A DNA stretch of 64,000 nucleotides, taken from positions 434,001-498,000 of the forward strand of contig NW_024468918.1 in assembly GCF_011745365.1 (NCBI RefSeq). The letters are read 5' to 3'. The number at the start of each line of letters is the position of its first letter. The first letter of the stretch is position 1. Positions 36,801-52,667 of this stretch are shown piece after piece. The position numbers and the translations under genes were made by a program. The notes below the pieces were generated by a model. It was given only the letters and a program-made list of their open reading frames with translations, was not told where the DNA came from and made no database searches. The DNA comes from Cryphonectria parasitica EP155 (Eukaryota > Ascomycota > Sordariomycetes > Diaporthales > Cryphonectriaceae).

Positions 36801-38860
36801 CCAACATCTTGCCGTTTTCACTGGCCGGTATGTTGTAGCCACTGGATCCGAAGTCCTCCTGCGATCTGGTAGACACGTGAAGCTTGCGGACAGCCTGGGC
36901 TGCCAGCGCTTCGTCTGAGTTGGGCAGCGGTGTCATCTCGCCAGCCTGAGCAGAGTCTGTACCGATACCCTTCTTGTGTCGCTTCTGACGATGCAGTTCA
37001 TCGTATGGTTGGATACGCAGCTTATGCTGGACACGTTCTATGATCTCGACGGCCTCCCGATTCCGCTGCGTGGATCCCAGCAGCCCGACGAGATGTTCGA
37101 CTGCCTCAAGATAGTCTGGTCGTGTGTCGATGACCCTGTTCCAATACCGTTCTGCCTCATCCAGGCGGTTGAGACAGTACAAGGTCGCGCCTATGTTGGA
37201 AAGTGCTTCCACATGACTACGGTGAAAAATGAGTGTGAGTATATGACTGGCTCATGAGCAGAGCTGAGAAGTGGGAAAGGGGGGCGTCCGGGGGGGGGGG
37301 GTCAACATACTTTTCGTCCAGCACGACAATTCTCTTAAACCATTCAAGACCGTCCTCATGACGCTCCAGGCTGTAGCACAGACAGCCACCCATCAACATG
37401 CCGTCTATCCATTGCCAGTTCGTCTGTTCACACAAGTTGCGGAGCATCTCCAGAGAGGCTTTGGCATTTTCGCGTGGATTCGACTGGAGCATCACGTTGC
37501 CGTACACGGTTGCCGTCACGGTGGGCTGATGAGGGTGAAGGTACCCTGCCACCGCGCCGGGAAAGCTCTGGGGGGACCTCTGCAGGTGAGGAGCAGGCCT
37601 CGAGACCAGGTGCTTCGGGGGTCTTGGGAAGATGATGCTCTTGAGCGACCTCGAGGCGGTCCTGCCGTGCTGAACCTTCTTGAGGCGAGTCGCGTGTGTC
37701 ACGAGGTCGGAATATGCCTTGTGGGCAGACAAGAGGACGCTCTCCTTGAAGTTCTGCTGTGAGCCATCCCCTGCATTGCCACCAGCACCGGCAGCAGCAG
37801 AGGCGGCGGCGGCGGCGACGGCTGCGGCGGCAGTAGGGCTGGAGGCAAGCGATAGGTTGTTCTGCAGGCGATGGGGGGACTGCAGCGTAGAGGGAAGAGA
37901 ATGTCGCGCGAAGCCGTCGTCCAGCATGTACGGCATCTGGAACGGCGAGTTTTGGCCGTAGCCCTGTCCAACCAGGGCCCCCTGAGGCAAGGGGGCCTGG
38001 ACGGCGACGAAGCCACTCTCATAGGGGATGTTATGTGGCGGATAGCCGGACGAGAAGACCATGGGCTGAGGGAAGCCGACAAGAGGACCATCGGCATAGA
38101 GCGGCGTGGAGGGGTTGAACCCCAAGGGCGAGGGCACTGCTGGGCTGGCCGCACTCGGGTTCGGATACGTGCCGAAGGGCCCGCGTAATGAAGGACTCAG
38201 ACTCATGGCGTGCATCTGGGCAGACGGCGATGGCATCATGGAGCCATAGCCCGGACTGTATCCCAGGCTCCCCTGTGTGCGATAGCCACCGCTGGCGGCG
38301 TCGACCGCCTGGCGAAACGCATCGTTCTCCGTACGGCCCGCACCAGGCGACTGCGAGATGGAGAACCACGACGGGCTGTTGTTGTTCATGGCGCTCAGGG
38401 ACCGACCGGAGCTTGGACTGGGGAAGACGTCTCCCGACGGGGTCAGGTTCAGGTACTTTTGCGGCGGTGGTCCAGCAGCCAGCTGGGTCGGCGTCCCGTC
38501 GTAGCCATGATCGATGGTTCCGTTGGGTGTCTTCCTCCGTAGTGAATGTTCTGTATAGGCGGGGACGGTGGAGTTGTTGTTGCTCAGGTTGGTAAAGATC
38601 TGGGGCAGAGGGGCTTTGTTCAGAGGGGTCGATCGTGGGAAGAGATCGATGGTCGGGTAGGTATGGAACGATCTTGGGCCAGGTCGCGAGGGGGGCACAT
38701 TTGGGTCTTGCATGTCAAACCGGCGATGGTCGGTCGGCGAGGCGGTGGCATGATGAATCTGTTGGCCCGCCCTCCCGTAGGAGACTGGCATAAACACCGG
38801 CACCACATGCGGCGGGTGGTGCTGGTGCTGGTGCTGTGTTGGGCTTGGCATCAACTCCAT
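33841..38860 (-). CDS. O-GlcNAc transferase (GT41, TPR-type)
   Basis: Three exons, 38860-37311, 37216-34615 and 34473-33841, give 1594 residues with consistent phases. Residues 1-400 are disordered, Pro/Ser-rich, with a polyalanine stretch. TPR repeats begin around residue 455 and continue, with a polyglutamine insert, to about residue 950. The GT41 catalytic region follows: GYVSSDFNNHPLAHLMQ (about residue 1160) carries the conserved His region, FNQLYK (about 1383) carries the conserved substrate-contacting Lys, and DTPECNAHTTAADVLW (about 1455) matches the UDP-binding segment. The exon joins recreate these motifs exactly (LDENHVEALSN and FNQLYKIDPTTF). The expected activity is transfer of GlcNAc from UDP-GlcNAc to Ser/Thr of nucleocytoplasmic proteins; O-fucosylation as in plant SPINDLY is an alternative within GT41. 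It is longer than animal OGT (about 1040 residues) because of the N-terminal extension. Confidence 0.95.
34576..34599. repeat. (GA)n tract inside intron 2 of the O-GlcNAc transferase gene
   Basis: A GA tract, read as CT on the coding strand, begins about 16 nt after the GTAAGT donor of the 141-nt intron 34614-34474. Confidence 0.9.
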
Positions 38861-38979
38861 CGTGACAGCCTTGTGGTCCTATTAAGAGCCAGATCAGGTA
38901 TATGTCGGTAGGGCGAGGCTGAAGAGGTGCAGAGCGAGCGCCCTCCCCTTAGGGAAGGCCTGATGTTCGTGACCACCAC

Positions 38980-38982
<3 letters not shown>

Positions 38983-39013
<31 letters not shown>
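38983..39013. repeat. (GT)n microsatellite
   Basis: A GT tract of about 15 units, continuing as interrupted GTAT/GTGT. It lies about 120 nt upstream of the O-GlcNAc transferase start codon, probably in its 5' leader or promoter. Confidence 0.9.
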
Positions 39014-39024
<11 letters not shown>

Positions 39025-39326
39025 CCGTTTGTCTTTTTGTATCTGTCCGTCTCGCCTTCGTGCTCGTTTCTCCCGTGCCTTTTTATTTGTACTTTTCTTT
39101 CCACTATGTTTCTTTCCTCTTTCGACAGAAACGGTCACGCACGGTTGAAGTAGTTGATGATCGGAGTGGCGCCGTCTGCCATAGTCTGTTAGCGGTCGCG
39201 AGTCGATCTCTTAGCCGGGCCAAACGGTTTAGGGAACCAAAATGTTGGAGAGGTCCGAGGCGCGAACGAACGGACGGACGGCTCTGGCCGATCCTCCTGT
39301 GGAACTAGAAGAAGTTGTTGCTTTCT

Positions 39327-39352
39327 CTCTCCCTCTCTCTCTCTCTCTCTCT
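39327..39352. repeat. (CT)n microsatellite
   Basis: CT tract upstream of the O-GlcNAc transferase gene. Confidence 0.85.
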
Positions 39353-39748
39353 CACTCTCACTCTTTTTGGTTGTTTGTTTTCCCCCACCACCAGACCTTC
39401 ACGAAGAAGGTGGGGTGGTATGTGTAGACGTGTGCGCTCTGGGGTGTAAAGAGAGGTGGTGATGGAATCTTCGGATGTGGGTCGAGAGATGCAGCAGCCG
39501 TCAGTTATGGAACGGCAGTCTCCAAAAGTTGTAAGAGTCAGTTCCCAGGTCAGGTAGTTACGGTAGTGTAGTGTAGGTGTGTGTAATTAAGTCTAGGTCG
39601 TGTTCGATATGGGGTGGAGGGGGCAAAACTAGGCCGGGCGGCTGAGCACACTATGGCTTTTTAGTCAGGGCATGGAATGGAGACCCAGTGGCCCAGCGTC
39701 AAGACAGGGAGGCCCGGCCTGAAAGTTTGTGTGGTGCCTGTGGACATG

Positions 39749-39773
39749 CGTGTGTGTGTGTGTGTGTGTGTGT
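39749..39773. repeat. (GT)n microsatellite
   Basis: Perfect GT tract of about 12 units in gene-free DNA. Confidence 0.85.
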
Positions 39774-41489
39774 TGTTGGGTCCCCCAACCTGCCAAGGTC
39801 GCCGCCCCCCTCTGGGCTTTGAAGATCTCTGGAGGGGTGGGCGGATGTATGCGTGTGGCACAGTGTTTGGTGGTCTTTTTTTGAAGGATTTCAAGTTTGG
39901 GAATGGGTCTTGGGGGTTTGGGTTTGGGTTTTGATCCAACTGGAATGTCCTGGTCGTAATGTTGACAGGCTACCAAATCCCCCCCCTTTGGAGAGACGGG
40001 ATGAAGAGGGAAGAAGGTGGACAAGAGAGAGAGGGGGGAGGGATGGTTTAGGTAAGTAATGAGTGTGTGTGTGTGGATGGATGAATGTTGTCAATGTTGA
40101 TGTCGATGGCAGATCAGTCGTTACTTGTTACTTGTTAAAAGTTCCCCCCAATTTCATGCATGCAGGCCAAAAGCTAGTTACTGCTGGCCGCTGCTGCTGT
40201 CCCCAGAAAAGGTGAGAAGGAAGGAAGCGCTGTGGATGTTATTGTAATAGGTGGGGCCTGCTGAAGTGGGCTGTAACACACAGTGAGTGGGGCTGCTGGT
40301 TGATCCCTGGAGGTCAGGTCTCTCTCTTGTGCCCAGTCAGTGCTCCTCCCATGCTAGGTGACTCTTAGGCTCCCGCTGTACATGCACACTAAGTATGTAG
40401 GTACACAGTACGTACCAAAGTACCTCTCGCCCCTCCTCTTCTACTGGTATTCTCCCTTGGCCTTGAACAGGCCCCATCCCATTCTATCCACTCACCCCAT
40501 TTCTCCCTTCCTCGATCGAGGGTACAGTACTATACAGTATTGATTTTTATTATTATTACATGCTGTGGATTGGGCAGTAGTCAGCACCATATGTGGTATA
40601 ATTCTCTTTCTAGTATCTTCCACCACTACCTCATTATCATCATGAACAAGAGCAGGCCCACTCATCTTTTTTCTTCCTCTTCTCATCATTTTCTCTTCCT
40701 CTCACACTCACGCCCACAGACCTGCCATGAAACCATCTCATTCTGTTCCACAGCAAGATTTACCACAATGGAAGAAGGGGTGGAAGCCATAGGAAAGAAG
40801 AGGAGGTGTGGGTGAGTGTGTGACAAGGAGGAGGAGAGGGAGGGAGGGGGGCACATGTCAAGATCGTTAATATATATATATATATAATAAAAAAAGAAGT
40901 CTTGACAGTGTGGGCCGTGGGGCCGTAGCGACAGGTGGAAACTTTTACTAGACTCTGGACTACTCTCCACACATGGCACACTATGGTACGCTGCGTTCTG
41001 AACCTCGTTCGAGTATTTAGGGTTGACGTGCTGGTCCAGATAGGCCTTTAGGTCCTTGAGAAAGCAGCTCAGAATCTCAGAAAGACAGCTGACTATGATA
41101 CCCTGCAGGAGGAAGAATGAGAATATGCAGGCTTTCTTCTTTTCCCTCCCGTATAGATCATCTGCATTCTGCATCTGCATCTGCATCTGTCATCCAACAG
41201 GCGGCACATCCTACATCAGGATCCAGCAGTGGCGCTTGCGTAGCACCAACGCACATGTACAGTAAGGCTCAGGTACCTCGTGCTGGGCTGTGTGTGTGCT
41301 TGCGTCTGCGTATCTTGTAAATGTGTGTGGCTACCCTTTTCCGGCTTGACAACTGACAAGACCCAGCATGGAGTCAAGTATTGACATCCTATACGCTGGT
41401 CTTGTCTTACATACCGGGTCTAAATCTTACCACCTGCATAAAGCCATTTCCCAAGGCATCCACTCGGACGCCGGAGGAGAGAGAGACAG

Positions 41490-41515
41490 ACAGACACACA
41501 CACACACACACACAC
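41490..41515. repeat. (CA)n microsatellite
   Basis: CA tract of about 13 units following GACA units. Confidence 0.85.
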
Positions 41516-43013
41516 AAACACACCACACCACCCTCCAGGCATGTTGGAAATACAGAGTTGTCGTATCAGTGTGAAGAGACCACAAGATCGTAGTTGTACC
41601 TAGAGAGACAGGGCAGAAGAGAAGAGCAAGAGAAAGAGAGAGGCAGGATTCTGGCCCCTGCTCTCTCTCCTTCCCTTTTCCCTCTTGCTTTTCACACCGT
41701 CTCTCTCTCTCCCCCCCCTTCTGTTGTCTGCTTGCTGCTACCAGGTACAATATCCAGCCCATAGCTTCTTTATTCTTTTATCTTTTTCTCCCCCCCCCCC
41801 CCCATTCCTCTCGCTCTCGAAAAGCCGCTTGCAAACCTTGGCGGCGTAACCCCAACCTGCGGATCACCCGTCTGTGTACGCAGCGGGGCTGACCCAAACA
41901 ATCACAACCGTTCATGGCAAAAGATCGACCTCCACTTTCAATTTCCATCAAACCTGGGGTTGTTTGATTATTATTATGTTGTCGGTATTATGTATCTTCT
42001 TTTTTGTCTTTTGGTGCGAATACCATGATAGTTAGCCCTCGTACAGTGCTTTCTCCATGGCCGATCTGTACTTTTATTTCATCAACATGGCCTTGTAATC
42101 GGTGCGGCCGGCCGTGGACACACTTCAGGAGACGAAAATCCTGGGACCACTGTTGAATACATATCATAGTCCACTGTTTTTCTTTTCGTTCCCAGTTCTT
42201 CTTCCTCCTCTCTTTGAACGAGGATCAGACGACACTGTCCATCTCGTCTACTTATCGTGACGATCAAGGGGTATGCGCAATGGCGTAAAAGTGTACAACA
42301 GGAGGGAAGAAAACAGAAAGCCAAGTCGTCCATTCATTACACCCACCATCACACGCCGCCAACCCGTCCTTTCTCGCCTCAGACACTGCTGCCCTTTCCC
42401 GGTACGACCGTAACGTATCTTTTCCCTCTCCCTGTCTTCTTCTCTCTTTTCTCTTTTCTCTTTCTCTCTCTCTCTCCTCTTGTGTGGGTGACACAGTAGA
42501 AACCTCACCGCATATCTTGGTCGCCCGCCCCAAGTCTCACCTGACCAACAAGCCCCGACACATCCACGGTGCAACCCTCCCAAACCAGCGAACCGGCTTG
42601 GCCTCCGAGAAGATGGAGGGGTCAACCGGGCAGGACTGCATGATCAGCTGTAGGTGGCCGGTCTGGCTGGGTAGCTACCACCACTACCTGCTTTCTTTCC
42701 CCCCTTGGTGCATGTAAGGGTGTCATAAAAAGAAGCTTGCCTGAATCACACATATATCGGAGCACTGGGCTGTGACAGGTTGGAGGGGAGTGGAGCTCTT
42801 CTCGCTAGAACATGCTTGTTTTGCTTTTTCCATCTTCATCTTGGTCATCTTCATCATCGTCAGTCTTGTAAAAGCCCAAGTATAATTAGTACTTTGATAG
42901 GTATGTACTATGTAGCCGCTTGATGAAATGACCAATGAGGCCATCGGGATACCTCTTCTCTCCCCCAGTTCCACTTTCAAAGAGGCCACCCAAAAAGTGA
43001 CATCTCTGCCTAC

Positions 43014-43034
43014 ATAGATAGATAGATAGATAGT
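43014..43034. repeat. (GATA)n tetranucleotide repeat
   Basis: Five GATA units. They also form clustered GATA-factor core sites, but the repeat origin is the simpler reading. Confidence 0.85.
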
Positions 43035-46000
43035 ACGATGAATATGTATGTAGTTTCATTGCATCGCCAAGTGTTCCACCACCCCCCCCCCCCAATCCCC
43101 ATCCCCCAGCCTATTCAACGTATTCCCGCCCCGCCTGGACGCAACACACCCACTCCTGAGGCCACACACGCACCTCAACAACCGCAGCACCGTGGGAATG
43201 GATTTTGACCAAACCCCATCCATCCATCTATCCCATTCATCCCACCCTCCATCCCACCCACGCTTTCACTTCACACACGCACACACCACCCTTCCCCCCC
43301 CCCCCTTTCCTTTGTAGGCCCCAATATTGCGACCAGATTGTGGGTGGGGGTTTGGATGCACACAGTGAAAAGTTTGGCCCGCCGGGAGTCCGTCTATTGG
43401 ACCCATGGGATCCGAAAGGAGAGGAATAAACCCGTTGGATGCATCTTTTTATGTTTTTTTTGTTCTTTTCCCTTTTATTTCCTCTCCCTTTTTTAAGCTT
43501 ACCTTCTTTTCTCCCCGTACCCACGGGCGAAACAGACATGAATGACGGTCAGGACCCCCGCCCATCACTTTACCTTCATCCCCTCCCCCCTCCCCTCCAC
43601 ATCCAAATCAAAAAAGTGACGTCGTAACATCTGGCAATACGCTACGCTACGCGCCGGGGGCTGGTCTGGCCTGGCCTGTCGGGCTGTTTGGCTGGGCTGG
43701 CCTGTCGGGCTGTCGGGGCGGGGCTTCAATGCAAATGAAAATCGATGGTGTGTCTCTCTGCCCTTTCCGTCTCCTGTCCAACCCCAGAAAAGAAAGGAAA
43801 AAGAGAATGAGAGAGAGACAGAGAGACACTATTGCCTTGTTGCTTGCCTACATGTCTGTTCTGCCTTGGGGCCGGGCCTTGCTTTTTTGCCCAACCCTTG
43901 GAGACATCAGGCCCCAGTCCAATCATTTCCCTCCTTCGTATTGTGAGAGTGCGTCTCGTCTCTTTCCGTGACATTACACATGCGCCATGGATATATTTTC
44001 TTTTTCCTCTTTTCTTCTGTTTCCTGTTCTTCTTTTTGCTCCTTTTGGTTTCCCGCTCTTACACATACATGCCGCCTGAAACCTTGGACCCCCTCCCCCC
44101 TTACGAAGCCTTTCCTCCAAACCCCCCCCCCGTCCGCCCCGTCCGCTCCCGTCCGTTCCCGTCCAGTCGAAGATCATGTCGGGTTTGGTCACAATCACGG
44201 CACATCTCTAGTCGCGCAGGGATTCCATGCAACAAAATGCAAGCCCCCCAGGGCGGCAGAGTTGTCATGGTATCACACACAATGAATGTCCAATTATTCT
44301 TACTATGGTTAGATGGGTAATATTGGTCATCCTAGGCAGGTTCTGTGGAGCTTCTTTCGCAGCGACCCGCTAGTATTTGAGTGACAAGATACCATCGAGG
44401 AGGTACAAGTGCACTCAAGACGCACGGGCCACAAAGTACGCGACTAGGGTGACCTTTTTTCAGTACGAAATCATAGTACTTTTTCTTCTTTTGTGCATTG
44501 CTGGCCAAAATGCTGAGAGGAAAGCTAAAAGTTCGGTTACTATTTCTGGAACCAAGCAGATCATCTGTCGTGGTAGTGGTATTGTCGCACCGTCACACCC
44601 GGTGTGTCCGGTTTGATTCTGCGTTGCTGTCATGTAAAAAAACGATATGGGGAGGGGGGGGGGGGGCGACATGTGTTGCTCCTCTCTCCTCTCCCTCTCT
44701 CTCTGTCATTCTCCTTCTTACTCTCATTGGCGGCAAAAAGAGATTAAACAGAAAAGAAAAGAAAGAATGGGGGGGAAAAGCAAGTATTCGCTGCCGTGTG
44801 CCGACGAAGCCCGGCGGGAACCTTGTAATGTAACCACATAGGCCACGACATCTCTCTCAAGACCCGGCGGGTGATCGACAGCCTACTGACAACAGAGAGC
44901 CTCGGCGATCTTTGTATGCACTGGCTGCTGATGCTTGTTTCAACACCATTATCATGTGTACAAACAAGCGCCCCAAAGAAGAAAAAGGAAAAAGGGCAAG
45001 GCCTTCCCGCCCCCCCCCCCTCCTTGCTTGTCAGTCTTGCAGGGTACTTGGTATGCCACCCAGGTCGGGTAGGGCGTCAAATGCTCTCAGCGGGCAGGGG
45101 AGGGGGGAGAAGGACTCGTCATGGTTTGTATCAGAGTAGATGCAAGCAAGCTGTGGCGGTTTCTTACTTACTGCGCCTCGCCGAGGAACCCGGACGGTTG
45201 TTGGTTTCTAATCTATTCGTTCAACGGAGAATTTTTAAAAGAAACAATAAGAAACCAGACAGACGGGACTGACATACTCTTTCTGGAGAAACACTTCTAG
45301 ACTTCTCTCTCCTCTTTCTGCGATCGTCGATCGACCAGTGATTACCAATATAAGCATCTGCAAGTCCGGAGTTGGGATCCCCCCCCCATGAGTGCCGAGC
45401 TTGTCTACATTGCGTCTCACCATCACATATACCAGGTACCTCCACGAGGGAAGAGAAGGAACAGAAAGAAGGAGGGGAAAAAAAAGGAGAAGAGCAAACA
45501 GAGGAAATGCAGAATGCTACATCAGAAGTTCAACTTGATACCGCCTGTACCGCTCAGGCTCGGAGGAAGACTTATCCATCCATTCCCCGAAACCCTGTTC
45601 CCCTGCCCTGTCCATTTCATCCCTCCTTGCAGAGCTACTGTAGTACATGGGCCACTTGGCGCCGGTCAGTCCTCCCGAACCTTAATTCTGCACCTTTTCC
45701 TGTATCTTGAGAAAGGAGAGGAGGAGAGGGGGAGGTAGGGAATGTCTGTGTCTCGATTACCAAGTTGACCTGCTACATAATACCACCACAAGAAAAAAGG
45801 AATGTTTCAATAAGCTGATCGTCCCCCCTGTCCACGAGGCAAGGCGGAGATCAAAGTCCGGTGTGGTGTGGTGTCGTAAGGTGTGGCTGACGCCTCGCTT
45901 TCAAACGGGAGGTACGTACGACGCACCGGTCAGCCAGCTCGCAAGCCTGTAAGAGACAGAATGAGACCGAAATCGGGTCATCTTTTTTTCAGGTGACAAG

Positions 46001-47559
46001 AACACGCTTTTCTTTTCTCTGTATTGTTTTGTTATTGACCTCTCTCAACATTTTTCTAAATTCAGCGAATGACAAATCGAGAGAACTGGTACCTCTGAGA
46101 AGGGGGGGGGGGGGGAAGGGATGAGTTGCCCAACCGAGATCACCCTGGCGGGCCTCGAAACCCTACTTGCAAGGCTGCGATCCAGGCAGCAGAAGATCTG
46201 CCCAGGGAAGAGAAGAAGCTTCTGGGATGCAAACCATGCTCTCCTCCACGGCACGAACAGGACCCGAGGAGAGCTGACCGCTTACCTAGATATGCCCGAC
46301 CGCCCAACACACTAACTAACCATTCGTGCGTCGAGAGGATTTGGTCTCGCCCCCTTTTCCCCTACCTTTCCCCTCAGTTGAAGGCGAATATTCCAGAAGG
46401 GCCCCTAGGTACGACATGAGTAGGACGCGTACCGCTGATATTGGAAGGACTTTCCGTCCGAACCCAGTTGGTTAGTGAGTAAAAGTGTAGACGTATAGGT
46501 TGTGTGAACAAGACGGTAAGAACATGGCACGTATGCATAGCCTTGGCAAACCAAGAACAGTATCTGCAGTTGCCTTCCTTCCCGACATACAGACAGACAC
46601 ATAGACAAAGCATCTGCGCTCTCTCACACACTCACAACGACCTATGACGTCCTCATTCATACCAGCCGTAGCTTTCAAGGACCTCGAAAACATTCTCGGA
46701 CATGGATCGCACACAAGATTTCCCTCAAGTGGCCATGCGCTTTGTGCAGGCCTGCATTTAGAGAAGAACGAAATTCAATTCTGACCCGAAGAACACGACT
46801 ACATCATGGCCATCATCAGCTAACATCAAGACATCCATTGAGAGCATCACCAACGCAGGGATCGGCACACACACACGCACACGCACGCACGCACGCACAC
46901 ACGTATGTACGCACACAGCAACCAGCCAGCCAACCCCGCCAATCGGTCAAACAAATCATGATACGTTTGGGCTGGAAACGGATGTCGACCTCGAAAATGG
47001 ACCTCAACCTCCACAACGCCCCGAAGGACCAAAGAAAGCCGCGGTGAGTAATGGGTCTGTCACGAAAGTTCAATCTTCCTGTACACTAAAATTGAAATAT
47101 ACCATGGGAGAGCGTGGTGGTATTTCAGAGTGTTGGCCAGGGTTTGCATCATTTGATTTCGCATAGGTATCGTTTCGTTTCGTTCTCGTCTGCTTGGAAT
47201 TATGCAATTGGGGTTTTTGGGGAGGGAGAGGCAATTAGGGGGAACAAGGCAGAGGCACTGAAGACCTTCTCACAGACCGGGAAGAGGTGGAAAAGAAAGA
47301 GCTCGGCAGGCTTGCTTGTTCAACGTTTTTTGGTTGTTGCGGTGTATCATTGCCAGCCATAGTGCTTTTTGTATGGCCACGCCTAGCTTAAAGAGCAAGC
47401 CCTGAACTCCATTTGACATGCCTGAGAATCCCAAACCACCTTGCCTCATGAGGTCGAAATTTTGTTTACTCTTCAGGAACTGTAAGGGAAACCATTGTCA
47501 GCATCATCTTTCTTCTCCCCTTTTCATTTGAACGTGGTAGTGCCCCACGCCTTGCCCCG

Positions 47560-48453
<894 letters not shown>

Positions 48454-49252
48454 GGTGACTGATTTGGCGAAGGGATTGACTTGTGGTGGGTGGTGGGAGT
48501 TGGAAGTCGTTCACAAGTCCGGGGCTCGAAGTGGAAATTTCCCTTGGACACTGACAGACCACGACCTTGGGGTTGCCGGCCTACCCAATTTTCGTGTGCG
48601 GCAGCAGCGATCACGTGTGGGCCCGCTTTTGCTACTGACAGGAAATGCTGAGTGGCTGCACGGTGCTCGGCATATCTCACTAGGCCCGATGCGCTCTGGT
48701 GCAAAAATGCTCAGGCCTGCTGTCACTATGTTGTAAATCACCTCCAAACCTTGCTGACTTGAATTGTTCATCTGTACTTAGACGACAGAGACGTTCAAGA
48801 ACCATGGAATCAGTCGATTGAAAATTAGACTTGGGTACTGCCACTTGACGGAGCGCGGTATCTGTTGGACTTTTTCTTCGGCACAAAAAGCTAGATAAAG
48901 ATGGGGGAGAGAACTTGAGCAGGAAATAATTCGACAGTGTATAGAAAATCGCTGGAACGTCCGTTTAATATTCTATCGCTCCAAGACTATAGGACAACAA
49001 AGTTGATAGAATTCATGAGCATTTAAGAAAAGAAGGAATCATCCGCTCTTCCTCGGACCTTTTAACCTCTACCGTGACCATACACCATAACCATAGCAGG
49101 GGAACATGTCACTTCGAGCCACAAAGCAGGAGGGACGCTCATTTTGACCAAGACTTTTTCGATTCATATTACAATCAAGGCTCCTCCTCCAAAACACCAA
49201 CCCACGCCCAGTCTCTCTTGCAGTCACACACCAAGTAACCCCGGCACATATG
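48454..49252. other. Intergenic region between SEC23 and RPL12
   Basis: About 0.8 kb holding the RPL12 promoter and leader and the SEC23 3' flank. I see no gene in it. Confidence 0.6.
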
Positions 49253-51864
<2,612 letters not shown>

Positions 51865-52667
51865 GGTGGTGTCGCAGGTCGTCTAGGTTCAGCGCGCGAC
51901 CAAGGAACGCCCCAAACTCTTGGGCACTGATCACGTCGCTGGAGGGATCAGCCGAACTTGACGTTCCAAGACTCTTGTAGCTCTGAAAAGAACCCTTCAG
52001 TCCCAAGCGGTTGGCAGAGAATGATGGGAGAAGGAGGAGTGGTAGGTTGGGCAGATCAGGAGGCGGTTGGTATGAAAGGAGGGAATTGGACAAAAACGTG
52101 GCCAGGTTTCCAGCTATCAAAAGGTCGATCGGCCACTGCCCCTCGGGGAGGAAAGGACAACTTCACCGTCCGAGCTCTCTCGTCACTTGCGCTAGCGCCA
52201 CTGTGGCTCTAGCTTTCCCGGTAGTAAGCTTACAACCCCAACCCTGCTGATAACCCGCGCCCCTCTTCCATTTTCTACTACACATTACGCAAGGTCTCTC
52301 TCTCTCTTCCCTGGCGACAGTGTAGTTCTCCATAAAAAATGCTTGTGCACTAATTATGGCCTGCGAGAAGTGTCACAATTTGTCGAGTGTAAATTCATGA
52401 AGTAATACTTCAGTCCAGTAATTGAGTAGCATCATTACATTTTTCACGTGCCAACGCAGGTGGCGGCGTCTGCCTATCTACACGATGGCTGAAAGACTGG
52501 ATTTGTATCCGCGTCATCGAGTCGCAAGTACCAAGACCGTACTGGGTAAAACAAACCGTAGACACCGACCTGTCCTCAAAGAGCAAAGGATTCCCAAGAT
52601 ACCATATTTCCTCATCCCCAATACACATGGCCCTTGTCGTAATGTATGGCCTTGACAAATTGATCGT
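51865..52667. other. Intergenic region between SMC1 and SEC23
   Basis: About 0.8 kb with the SEC23 promoter and leader and the SMC1 3' flank. No gene seen. Confidence 0.6.

Larger units (their letters stand above)
38861..47559. other. Long gene-free, repeat-rich intergenic region
   Basis: About 8.7 kb between two minus-strand genes with no convincing protein gene. Open frames are low complexity or shadow microsatellites. The left end should be the promoter and leader of the O-GlcNAc transferase gene; the right end is the 3' flank of RPL12. It contains GT, CT, TA, CA and GATA microsatellites (listed), a CACG/ACGC tract near 46866-46903 and long C or G runs (41790-41803, 43082-43093, 44654-44666, 46102-46115). 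Confidence 0.55.

Noticed and set aside
40686..41186. Minus-strand frame of 166 codons with a helical-looking middle segment.
   Set aside because: Its ends are translated microsatellites (TA and ATGC-type repeats), and no splice partners are evident.
43014..43034. GATA cluster as a nitrogen-regulatory element.
   Set aside because: A perfect tetranucleotide microsatellite explains it, and no gene promoter is close by.
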